Shown here: in pieces, positions 1 through 6,020 of the stretch
Layout of the letters: the number at the start of each line of letters is the position of its first letter
Numbering within the stretch: position 1 is the stretch's first letter
From: Clostridiales bacterium
GTDB lineage: Bacteria; Bacillota; Clostridia; Oscillospirales; Ruminococcaceae
Assembly: GCA_012799315.1 (NCBI GenBank)
Contig: JAAZLM010000058.1
Location: forward strand, 1-6,318
Reading direction: 5' to 3'
Length of the DNA stretch: 6,318 bases
Position numbers and translations under genes: made by a program
Notes under the pieces: generated by a model
The model's input: only the letters and a program-made list of their open reading frames with translations
What the model was told of the DNA's origin: nothing
Databases searched by the model: none

Positions 1-175
1 AGGGGGCAGGGGTAGCATCGTCGGCGCAGTTGTAGGTGGAATTTTCATGGGTGTTATTCAGAACTTAATTGTAATACTGCAAATCTCCCCATACTGGGAA
101 AAGGTTATCACGGGGCTTGTGATTCTAGCGGCGATAGCGATAGATAGATTAAAAGCCGTAAGGAGTAATAGATAA
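1..175 (+). CDS. RbsC-type ABC sugar transporter permease, C-terminal end (5' partial)
   Basis: The reading frame is open from the left edge (first full codon at base 2) to TAA at 173-175, giving 57 visible residues. The peptide starts GGRGSIVGAVVGGIFMGVIQ, continues through a hydrophobic helix (VITGLVILAAIAI) and ends in a basic tail (DRLKAVRSNR). This pattern, a Gly-rich GG.GS..G...G loop, then a helix and a final hydrophobic segment before a short basic tail, is the characteristic C-terminus of RbsC/BPD_transp_2 permeases. These form the membrane channel of ribose/xylose/galactose-type ABC importers, working with a periplasmic or lipoprotein binding protein and an RbsA-type double ATPase. 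Those partner genes would lie to the left, outside the window. The next gene starts 25 nt downstream, so this importer probably supplies the sugar handled by the following enzymes. Substrate specificity cannot be read from this fragment. Confidence 0.85.
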   Translation, partial: GGRGSIVGAVVGGIFMGVIQNLIVILQISPYWEKVITGLVILAAIAIDRLKAVRSNR

Positions 176-200
176 ATATTGAAATGAAAGAGGTGCGATT

Positions 201-887
201 ATGAAAGTAGATTTTAGCAAAGTAGTGGAATTGAGCCACGATATGTTACCGGGGAAGGAACCATTCAAATTAGAGGTGGATCTCTTCGATGTAGATGACT
301 TAGGTGAACGTGGAGAAGAGCATAGCGAAGGCGTTTGGTATGTTGCTGCTGATATAGAAATGTCAACACATTGCGGTACACATATCGAATTCCCACTCCA
401 TCATTGGGAGGGTGGGGACGATGCAAAAGATTACCCACTAGAAAACATGATCGGTCAAGCTTGTGTACTTGATTTCACAGGTAAAAAGGCGCACGAAGGC
501 ATCACAATAGATGAATTAAAGGCAAAAGCCGAAGAGATTAAAGAAGGCGATATTGTTTTTATCAGGACTGATTTTGATAAAAAGTGGAGGACAAAGGATT
601 GGGAGCCATTCCCTTATATTGAGTGCGATGCGTTAGAATGGTTGCTTGACACAAAAAAGCCAAAGGCAATTGGCTCCGATGCAACGTCGATAGAGAATCT
701 AAAGGTAAAAGATCAACCGAATCATACTGCGTGTTTTAGCAGAGGTGTAGCGATTATAGAATCACTCACTAATCTATCTAAAATAGAGAATAATCGTGCT
801 CTAGTATTTATTCTTCCGATGAAGATTAAAGGCATAGATTCATGTCCTGTTAGAATAGTTGCAATAAACAATGGTGGCATCATATAA
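201..887 (+). CDS. Cyclase-family (kynurenine formamidase-like) metal-dependent hydrolase
   Basis: This 228-residue protein belongs to the cyclase/KynB fold family (PF04199), whose members are Zn- or Mn-dependent amide, ester or lactone hydrolases and isatin hydrolases. The metal signature is visible as H57-C-G-T-H61-I-E63-F-P-L-H67. The usual family motif is HxGTHxDxPxH, so the Asp ligand position is Glu here. Near the C-terminus, N174-H175 followed by GVAIIE187SLTNL matches the conserved H...(G)V.IIE.L.NL block. The end, LPMKIKGIDSCPVRIVAI, is also typical of the family, so the protein appears complete and of normal length. ATG at 201 is preceded by AAAGAGGTG (187-195) at good spacing. It sits between the sugar permease and transketolase, so it may open a lactone or cleave an ester of the imported sugar, or it may be a moonlighting member. 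No kynurenine-pathway gene is visible, so kynurenine formamidase activity is unlikely. The exact reaction is unknown. Confidence 0.85.
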   Translation: MKVDFSKVVELSHDMLPGKEPFKLEVDLFDVDDLGERGEEHSEGVWYVAADIEMSTHCGTHIEFPLHHWEGGDDAKDYPLENMIGQACVLDFTGKKAHEGITIDELKAKAEEIKEGDIVFIRTDFDKKWRTKDWEPFPYIECDALEWLLDTKKPKAIGSDATSIENLKVKDQPNHTACFSRGVAIIESLTNLSKIENNRALVFILPMKIKGIDSCPVRIVAINNGGII

Positions 888-888
888 A

Positions 889-1078
889 GTGAATCCCAGA
901 ATGATTTATGAAACAATAGAAAATGATGGTGCAGAATATATGCCGTAATTTTGGCAGTTGTGCAATCATCAAAGATAACGATGACAACGTATATGAAAGA
1001 ATGAAAGAAAGCATGACAATTTTACACGAGTTTTTAAATAAGATGTGTAAGCGTTTTGTTGAAAGAGGTATGATGTGA
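889..1078 (+). pseudogene. Short degenerate or frameshifted coding stretch of unknown identity
   Basis: This is the only sizeable gap between the plus-strand genes. One nucleotide after the cyclase stop, a GTG-initiated frame (889-948) reads MNPRMIYETIENDGAEYMP and stops. A second frame is open from 920 to a TGA at 1076-1078 and, from ATG 923, gives 51 residues including NFGSCAIIKDNDDNVYERMK and ending in FLNKMCKRFVERGMM. Its stop overlaps the GTG start of transketolase (GTGA), the arrangement expected of a translationally coupled upstream gene. However, ATG 923 has no convincing ribosome binding site. Joining the two pieces through one frameshift near 935-945 would give a single protein of about 60 residues. 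I therefore read it either as a decayed small gene or as a genuine small ORF with an unusual start. I do not recognise the family. Non-coding spacer remains possible. Confidence 0.35.
1062..1068 (+). promoter_or_regulatory. Ribosome binding site fixing the GTG start of transketolase subunit A
   Basis: AAAGAGG lies 6 nt upstream of GTG at 1075. The transketolase frame has an in-frame TGA at 1060-1062 and no other start codon between there and 1075, so GTG 1075 is the only start that keeps the conserved N-terminus. The two ATGs at 1070 and 1073 belong to the preceding frame and run straight into TGA at 1076. Confidence 0.65.
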
Positions 1079-1905
1079 ATACTATAAAAGAATTGGAAAT
1101 AAAAGCAGTAGAGATTAGAAAGATAATGCTACAAATGATTCACGATGCTGGAGCAGGGCATACTGGTGGCTCACTATCAAGTGTTGATATTTTAGTTTCA
1201 CTGTTTTACAACAAAATGAAACATGATGCAAATAATCCGAATTGGGATGAAAGAGATCGCTTTTTGCTAAGTAAGGGGCATAGTGTAGAGGGATATTATT
1301 CAGTTCTTGCCGATAGTGGATACTTCCCAAAAGAGGACTTATCTACATTTAGCAAATTTAAATCCGAATTAATTGGGCATCCGAACAAAAATGTACCCGG
1401 TGTTGAGATGAATACAGGTTCATTAGGGCACGGACTACCTATCGGTGTAGGAATGGCGCTCGGAGCTAAGAAGTTAGGAAATCCATGCACAATATATGTT
1501 CTGATGGGCGACGGTGAACTCGCAGAAGGATCTATTTGGGAGGCGGCAATGGCTGCATCTAATTACAAATTAGATAACTTAATCGCCATTATAGATAGGA
1601 ATGGGCTGCAAATTAGTGGCTGTACCGAAGATGTTATGTCGCTAGAGAATTTAAAGGAAAAGTGGGCTGCTTTTGGCTGGGATACTGTTGAGGTTGATGG
1701 GAACAATATGCAATCACTAATCGAAGGATTAGATATAGCAAAAAAGAGAAAAGGAAAGCCACAGATGATAATAGCAAAAACTATCAAAGGTAAAGGTGTC
1801 TCATTCATGGAGAATGTCCCAACATGGCATCATGGTGTTCCTAGTAAGGAAGAATTGGAACAAGCACTAAAGGAACTTGATAATAGTCTAAAGGAGTTAA
1901 TGTAA
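1075..1905 (+). CDS. Transketolase, N-terminal (thiamine diphosphate-binding) subunit
   Basis: This is the 276-residue N-terminal half of a split transketolase, which pairs with the next gene to transfer a two-carbon glycolaldehyde unit between ketose and aldose phosphates in the cytoplasm. Visible landmarks are G28-H29-TGGSLSSVD near the N-terminus, the SKGH segment (66-69), the GSLGHGLP loop (115-122), the ThDP/Mg2+ motif GDGE (145-148) with its closing Asn at 176 (RNG), and TIKGKG followed by a WHHG segment (about 237-254). All are typical of the transketolase N domain, and the length is normal for split enzymes. It begins with GTG, overlapping the stop of the preceding short frame, and ends exactly where the partner subunit starts. 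Split transketolases occur in sugar operons including apiose (AptA/AptB) and pentose or tetrose pathways, so the substrate may be specialised rather than housekeeping. Sequence alone does not decide this. Confidence 0.93.
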   Translation: MNTIKELEIKAVEIRKIMLQMIHDAGAGHTGGSLSSVDILVSLFYNKMKHDANNPNWDERDRFLLSKGHSVEGYYSVLADSGYFPKEDLSTFSKFKSELIGHPNKNVPGVEMNTGSLGHGLPIGVGMALGAKKLGNPCTIYVLMGDGELAEGSIWEAAMAASNYKLDNLIAIIDRNGLQISGCTEDVMSLENLKEKWAAFGWDTVEVDGNNMQSLIEGLDIAKKRKGKPQMIIAKTIKGKGVSFMENVPTWHHGVPSKEELEQALKELDNSLKELM

Positions 1906-2841
1906 ATGAAGAAGATACCGTGTAGAAAGAGTTTTACAGAAACATTGCTCGACTTAGCGAAAAAAGATGAAAAGATAATAGCGCTTGCGTCCGATTCAAG
2001 GGGATCCGTAACTTTGAATGAATACGCCGATACATTGCCCGATCAATTTGTTGAGTGCGGAATAGCAGAGCAAAATGAAGTTGGGATAGCGGCAGGTCTA
2101 GCAGAAATGGGATTTAAGCCGTTTGTATGTGCGCCAGCCTGTTTTTTATCCACGAGGAGCCTTGAGCAGGTTAAAGTAGATGTTGCGTACAGCAATACAA
2201 ATGTCAAAATCATCGGTATAAGTGGCGGTGTTAGCTATGGCGCACTTGGTATGTCGCACCATTCATTGCAGGATATAGCGGTTATGAGGGCAATACCGGG
2301 CATCACGATATTACTCCCTGCCGACGAATATCAAACACGTGAAATGACTAAGGAACTAGCGAATTTTGATGGGCCCGTATATGTTCGCATGGGCAGAGGG
2401 GCGGTCGACAATGTATATAGTGATGATTTTGCTCCTTTTGAAATTGGAAGGGCAAATGTCCTAACACAGGGCAATGATATTGCTATCGTCGCAACGGGGG
2501 AAACAGTACCGCAGGCATTCAATGCGTCAAAGATCCTATCTAAAGAAGGTATAAATGCTAGAGTGCTTGACTTCCACACGATTAAGCCCTTTGATAAAGA
2601 GGCAATCTTAAAGGCGGCGGACGAGTGCGGCGCTATACTTACGGTCGAAGAACATAGCAAATTCGGCGGATTAGGGGAAGCAGTGGCGCATCTTTTGATT
2701 GAGAACAACCCAGTACCAATGAAGATAATTGGATTTGCAGATGAGGCACTAGTATCGGGGAATTCAAGCGAATTGTTCGAATACTATGGTTTAGATTCGC
2801 ACTCTATTGCGTGTGCCGCAAAAGAACTTTTGAGGAAATAG
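1906..2841 (+). CDS. Transketolase, C-terminal (pyrimidine-binding) subunit
   Basis: This 311-residue protein contains the transketolase pyrimidine-binding domain followed by the C-terminal transketolase domain. GIAEQN (52-57) carries the Glu (E55) that in this superfamily contacts the aminopyrimidine ring of ThDP and activates the cofactor. GMSHHSLQD (115-123) corresponds to the substrate and cofactor loop, followed by IPGITILLPAD. The second domain starts around residue 180, with ATGETVPQAF near 196-205 and a final stretch typical of the C domain (EEHSKFGGLGEAV). Together with the preceding gene it makes one full transketolase. ATG follows the upstream stop with no gap, and AAGGAG (1891-1896) within the end of the upstream gene serves as its ribosome binding site. 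This implies translational coupling and balanced subunit synthesis. It could be confused with the 1-deoxyxylulose-5-phosphate synthase C-terminal half, but the two-gene arrangement and length fit transketolase. Confidence 0.93.
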   Translation: MKKIPCRKSFTETLLDLAKKDEKIIALASDSRGSVTLNEYADTLPDQFVECGIAEQNEVGIAAGLAEMGFKPFVCAPACFLSTRSLEQVKVDVAYSNTNVKIIGISGGVSYGALGMSHHSLQDIAVMRAIPGITILLPADEYQTREMTKELANFDGPVYVRMGRGAVDNVYSDDFAPFEIGRANVLTQGNDIAIVATGETVPQAFNASKILSKEGINARVLDFHTIKPFDKEAILKAADECGAILTVEEHSKFGGLGEAVAHLLIENNPVPMKIIGFADEALVSGNSSELFEYYGLDSHSIACAAKELLRK

Positions 2842-2854
2842 TTGAGGTGTAGTA

Positions 2855-4345
2855 ATGAGGAGATATATTCTAAGCATTGACCAGGGCACTTCTGGCACAA
2901 AAGCGCTCTTGTTCGATGATGAAGGGAGATTCGTTCATAGATGCAATGCTGAACATCGGCAGTATTATCCCGAGCTTGGATGGGTGGAGCACGATGCTTT
3001 AGAAATATACAATGATACTGTGACCACTATTAATGCCCTAATTGCTGAAACTGGAATTAATCCTGCTAAAATAAATGCTGTATCTATCGCAAATCAAAGG
3101 GAAACCGTTGTTGTTTGGGATAAAGCAACCGGTGAACCGATTCATAATGCGATAGTATGGCAGTGCAATCGTTCTCTCGATATTTGCGATAGAATAAGCA
3201 AAATGGGATATGATGAAGTAATCCATAGTAAGACGGGGCTTATATTATCGCCGTATTATTCTGCATCTAAAATTGCTTGGATTTTAGAGAATGTACCCGG
3301 AGCTCGTGAAAAAGCAAGCCATGGTGACTTGCTTTTTGGTACAATTGATAGTTGGTTGATTTACAAATTTACTTGTGGGAAAGTGCATGCAACAGATTTC
3401 TCAAATGCTAGCAGAACCCAATTGATGAATATAGATGATCTAAGCTGGGATGAAGAGGTAATGTCGCTGTTCGATATACCTAAATCAATGGCACCCGATA
3501 TTTGCGCATCCGACCATATTTTCGGCAGAATGGAAGTATCGGAATTAGCTAATTACCATATACCGATCACCGGAGTATTGGGCGATTCCCATGCTGCACT
3601 CTTTGGTCAGAATTGCTTCAGCCGTGGCATGGCTAAGGTCACCTATGGGACTGGCTCATCTATTATGATGAACATCGGTGAGAAATCCTATCTATCCAAA
3701 AAAGGGCTTGTCACATCTGTCGGATGGCGTGTAGGTGGGGAAACAGTATATGTAGCTGAGGGTAATATAAATTGCTCCGCAGCAACCATAAAGTGGATTG
3801 TAGACGATCTTGAACTCCTCCCCGATGCCAATAGTTCGGAGGAAGTTGCATCAAGTGTTCCGGATAATGGTGGAGTGTATCTAGTGCCCGCATTTGTGGG
3901 ACTGGGCACACCGTATTGGGATAGTGAGGCAACGGCACTGATAACTGGTATTACTAGAGGGACAAAAAAGGCACACATTGTACGTGCCGCCCTTGAATCA
4001 ATGGCATATCAAGTTAAAGACATACTTGATATTATGACGATAGAGGCATATGTTCCATTAGGCGATATTAGAGTTGATGGGGGGCCGAGCAGGAATAATT
4101 TCTTCATACAGTTCCAATCCGACCTATTAAATACTAAAGTAATCGTAAATCAAGTTGAAGAAATATGCGCACTAGGATCTGCCTATATTGCAGGTCTATC
4201 GACAAAGCTATGGAAGGATTATAATGAGCTAATTGCACTGAGGACTAATGACACGACTTTCACCCCCAAGATAGACGATTCTTCGAGAGAATCTCTCTAT
4301 TCAAATTGGAAGAAAGCCATATCTAGAACATTAGCTAAATTTTGA
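2855..4345 (+). CDS. FGGY-family carbohydrate kinase, glycerol kinase-like
   Basis: This 496-residue cytoplasmic ATP-dependent kinase has the full FGGY architecture: an N-terminal ribonuclease-H-like domain opening with SIDQGTSGTKALLFD (7-21) and a C-terminal domain with DGGPSRNNFFIQFQSD (around 406-421). Similarity to GlpK is clear: NQRET (80-84), VWQCNR (101-106), SPYYSASK (132-139), NASRTQLMNI (184-193) and GDSHAALFGQ (243-252). The residues matching E. coli GlpK glycerol contacts Arg83, Glu84, Trp103, Tyr135 and Asp245 are retained (R82, E83, W102, a Tyr at 134/135, D244). The contact Gln246 is replaced by Ser (S245), followed by His. This suggests a substrate related to but different from glycerol, for example a four-carbon polyol or ketose, or apulose. 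It lies 13 nt after transketolase, with GAGGTG (2844-2849) as ribosome binding site. Plain glycerol kinase is possible, but the operon lacks a glycerol facilitator and glycerol-3-phosphate oxidase. Confidence 0.9.
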   Translation: MRRYILSIDQGTSGTKALLFDDEGRFVHRCNAEHRQYYPELGWVEHDALEIYNDTVTTINALIAETGINPAKINAVSIANQRETVVVWDKATGEPIHNAIVWQCNRSLDICDRISKMGYDEVIHSKTGLILSPYYSASKIAWILENVPGAREKASHGDLLFGTIDSWLIYKFTCGKVHATDFSNASRTQLMNIDDLSWDEEVMSLFDIPKSMAPDICASDHIFGRMEVSELANYHIPITGVLGDSHAALFGQNCFSRGMAKVTYGTGSSIMMNIGEKSYLSKKGLVTSVGWRVGGETVYVAEGNINCSAATIKWIVDDLELLPDANSSEEVASSVPDNGGVYLVPAFVGLGTPYWDSEATALITGITRGTKKAHIVRAALESMAYQVKDILDIMTIEAYVPLGDIRVDGGPSRNNFFIQFQSDLLNTKVIVNQVEEICALGSAYIAGLSTKLWKDYNELIALRTNDTTFTPKIDDSSRESLYSNWKKAISRTLAKF

Positions 4346-4363
4346 TACAAAGATGGTGGAAAG

Positions 4364-4822
4364 ATGGATACAATAATAATCGGTTGTGACAATGCGGCAG
4401 TAGATATGAAAAATGCTATTAAAACTTTACTTATAGAGAAAAACATCAATGTTGAAGACGTCGGCTGCTTCAGTAAAGACGATGACACATATTACCCCGA
4501 TATAGCTAAAAGGCTATGTGAGAAAATCATAGATAGCGGCTATAAGAAACGTGGAATACTAATTTGCGGAACAGGAATAGGGATGGCGATGACGGCAAAT
4601 AAATTCAAAGGAATCCGTGCCGCTGTATGCCATGATAATTTCTCAGCGGAGCGATCAATTCTTAGCAATAATGGTAATGTCCTTTGTATGGGGGAGAGAG
4701 TTATCGGAATTGAACTTGCGAAAAAAATTACTAGCGAATGGATTGAACTAGAGTTTAAAGACGGGAATTCCACTCCAAAGGTAGCCGCAATTACTGAAAT
4801 AGAACGAGTTAATTTTAATTAA
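4364..4822 (+). CDS. RpiB/LacAB-family sugar-phosphate isomerase, EryI/DerI-like
   Basis: This 152-residue protein spans the RpiB/LacAB fold, which interconverts aldose and ketose phosphates in the cytoplasm. It begins IIIGCDNAA, equivalent to GCDHVG of E. coli RpiB, and contains GILICGTGIGMA (64-75) with the catalytic Cys at 68, then AAVCHDNFSAER (86-97) and NVLCMGERVIG. Two His residues used by true ribose-5-phosphate isomerases are absent: the one after the first Asp is N10, and the HND tract (His99 of E. coli RpiB) is SNN (101-103). SAER..LSNN and a C-terminal TPK..AI.EIE tract recall tetrose-phosphate isomerases such as erythritol-pathway EryI. I infer a tetrulose-phosphate/erythrose-phosphate interconversion more readily than ribose-5-phosphate isomerisation. 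The ATG at 4364 follows GGTGGA; the gene is 18 nt after the kinase. Family assignment is secure, substrate is not. Confidence 0.9.
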   Translation: MDTIIIGCDNAAVDMKNAIKTLLIEKNINVEDVGCFSKDDDTYYPDIAKRLCEKIIDSGYKKRGILICGTGIGMAMTANKFKGIRAAVCHDNFSAERSILSNNGNVLCMGERVIGIELAKKITSEWIELEFKDGNSTPKVAAITEIERVNFN

Positions 4823-4845
4823 TTTGAATGAAAGGTGGAGGTTAA

Positions 4846-5073
4846 ATGATTAGCAAAAAGAAGTTCAACACAATAGGAGAGATCCAACGTTTGCAGGAGT
4901 TAGCTACATTATGTAGGGAAGATGTAGGACTGCATTCATTGGATGGGAGCATTAGAATTGATGCTAAGAGCTTTGTCGGGATGTTCGCCTTAAACTTCGA
5001 TGAGCCGATTTTAGTTGTAAGTGAATCAGAAAGCTTCCACAAAGAAATAAAACACATAGGCGAGAATCTTTAA
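4846..5073 (+). CDS. HPr-like phosphocarrier-fold protein lacking the active-site His
   Basis: This 75-residue cytoplasmic protein matches the second half of the PTS HPr fold best. The segment DGSIRIDAKSFVGMFALNFD (33-52) corresponds to HPr strands leading into the regulatory-serine helix (NLKSIMGVMSL), putting S42 at the position of Ser46. PILVVSES then forms the following strand and the last residues a C-terminal helix. No His exists in residues 1-29, so the phosphorylatable His15 loop (GIHARP) is missing and it cannot relay phosphate from enzyme I in the usual way. Short HPr-like proteins of this type are widespread in Clostridia. B. subtilis Crh, which has Gln for His15 but keeps Ser46 and works with CcpA, is a precedent for a purely regulatory role. 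It ends the sugar operon, 23 nt after the isomerase, with a strong AAGGTGGAGG site (4832-4841). A regulatory or enzyme-binding function is inference. Confidence 0.75.
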   Translation: MISKKKFNTIGEIQRLQELATLCREDVGLHSLDGSIRIDAKSFVGMFALNFDEPILVVSESESFHKEIKHIGENL

Positions 5074-5098
5074 TGAGAGATTAAGAATTTCATATACC

Positions 5099-5150
5099 CT
5101 CCTAATAAGAACCCCCGTTGCAATACTGCAACGGGGGTTCTTATTAGGAG
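5099..5150. terminator. Bidirectional intrinsic terminator (24-bp perfect hairpin)
   Basis: Bases 5099-5122 and 5127-5150 are perfect reverse complements around a 4-nt loop (ATAC). The GC-rich core ACCCCCGTTGCA/TGCAACGGGGGT is flanked by an A-rich tract on the left arm (AATAAGA) and a T-rich tract on the right arm (TCTTATT), so transcripts from either strand end in a stem followed by a U-rich run. It lies 25 nt after the HPr-like gene stop and 3 nt beyond the stop of the convergent membrane-protein gene, exactly where a shared terminator is needed. Confidence 0.9.
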
Positions 5151-5153
5151 TAT

Positions 5154-6020
5154 TTACACTTGCGATATATTTGCAACATTGCATCTCCGATTTGCTAAAA
5201 AGCAAAGAATAAGTAAAACTAAAATGCAACTTAAAAAGTATGCGTAAGAAAATTCGAGCGATACAATGGGATCGCTGAATATAACTGTATAATGCAGCCA
5301 GATCAGCGAATTCGCCATTGGCAATGCCCACATTAAGGACGAATTTACGGATGCCGTCGCCATACCTACAGCGATGATGGCAATGCTTGCAAATAATCCA
5401 GCTTTTTTGAAGTTAAGTACTTTAAATAAAAATAAAATCAGGACAATAACCACCAAATATAGTGATAATAAAATATAAGTGTGCAATGCTGCTTTAAAAA
5501 TTGGAATTTGATTATATAAGTTTGATGGTAGCAATTGCGATGCAAAACTCCCGATTTCTTCAGGGTAATTATAGTCATATGTTCTGACAACCTCACTCCA
5601 ATTTGCGCCCCAGCTTGTCCTACCAATGACGGGTAGGAGCGAGCCAACTGCAACAATACTAATGAATGTTACAATACTCATAATTGCAAATAGTATTTGC
5701 CCTAAGAACCAGTTTGTCTTGCCCGTTCTTTTTATAAAGAACAATGTATTACCGTTTATTATGGGGAAGTCACTCATCAACACTAGGAAAACAGCAGGCA
5801 GGAATAGGATTAGCAGACTGGAGTTACCTATTGCGATGAATGGCTCAAGTGTATGTAATGGGGTACCTATTTTTACGGATCGCTCTATAAGTGGATCGAC
5901 AGCCAATGTCTTCATAAATATCAGCATTACTGCAAGGGTAAGCATTCGAGGGTTGAAAATCCAGCTTAAATATTGAGTTTTTGCAGTTGACCATATTGTG
6001 CGGGGCCTAATATTACTCAC
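5154..6020 (-). CDS. Six-TM membrane protein, probable ABC-2-type permease subunit
   Basis: From GTG at 6020 this gives 288 residues with about six hydrophobic segments, roughly at 27-41, 67-83, 107-130, 177-200, 208-225 and 257-280. Between segments 2 and 3 is a soluble-facing stretch with SDFP and KRTGKTNWFLGQ, an arrangement I associate with uncharacterised ABC-2-type permeases of Bacillota. A larger external loop with several Trp/Tyr residues (about 133-170) separates segments 3 and 4. A TTG at 6029 is also open in frame but is only 1 nt from GGAGG, whereas GTG 6020 is 10 nt from it and preferable. The start overlaps the end of the upstream membrane gene by 8 nt, so the two are co-translated partners. 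An ATPase partner would be to the right of the window. Function (export of peptide or lipid, immunity, or other) is not determined. Confidence 0.75.
   Translation of the reverse strand: MSNIRPRTIWSTAKTQYLSWIFNPRMLTLAVMLIFMKTLAVDPLIERSVKIGTPLHTLEPFIAIGNSSLLILFLPAVFLVLMSDFPIINGNTLFFIKRTGKTNWFLGQILFAIMSIVTFISIVAVGSLLPVIGRTSWGANWSEVVRTYDYNYPEEIGSFASQLLPSNLYNQIPIFKAALHTYILLSLYLVVIVLILFLFKVLNFKKAGLFASIAIIAVGMATASVNSSLMWALPMANSLIWLHYTVIFSDPIVSLEFSYAYFLSCILVLLILCFLANRRCNVANISQV

Noticed and set aside
1046..1059. A cre-like sequence TGTAAGCGTTTTGT just upstream of transketolase, possibly a CcpA site.
   Set aside because: The first half matches the cre consensus well, but the final CA is replaced by GT, breaking the palindrome, and it lies inside an operon without a visible promoter next to it.
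2331..2708. A 125-residue minus-strand open frame.
   Set aside because: It lies wholly antisense to the conserved transketolase C-terminal subunit, with Ser/Pro/Ala-rich composition typical of a shadow frame.
5099..5150. The long perfect palindrome as a mobile-element end, attachment site or CRISPR-like repeat.
   Set aside because: It occurs once only, between convergent stop codons, with A and T tracts on the proper sides, so a bidirectional terminator explains it fully.
5026..5331. A 101-residue minus-strand frame across the terminator.
   Set aside because: It would read through the 24-bp hairpin and overlap both the HPr-like gene and the membrane gene in another frame; the protein looks random.
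5626..5976. A 116-residue plus-strand open frame.
   Set aside because: It is the antisense shadow of the hydrophobic minus-strand membrane gene; it has no ribosome binding site or recognisable domain, and it lies beyond the terminator.
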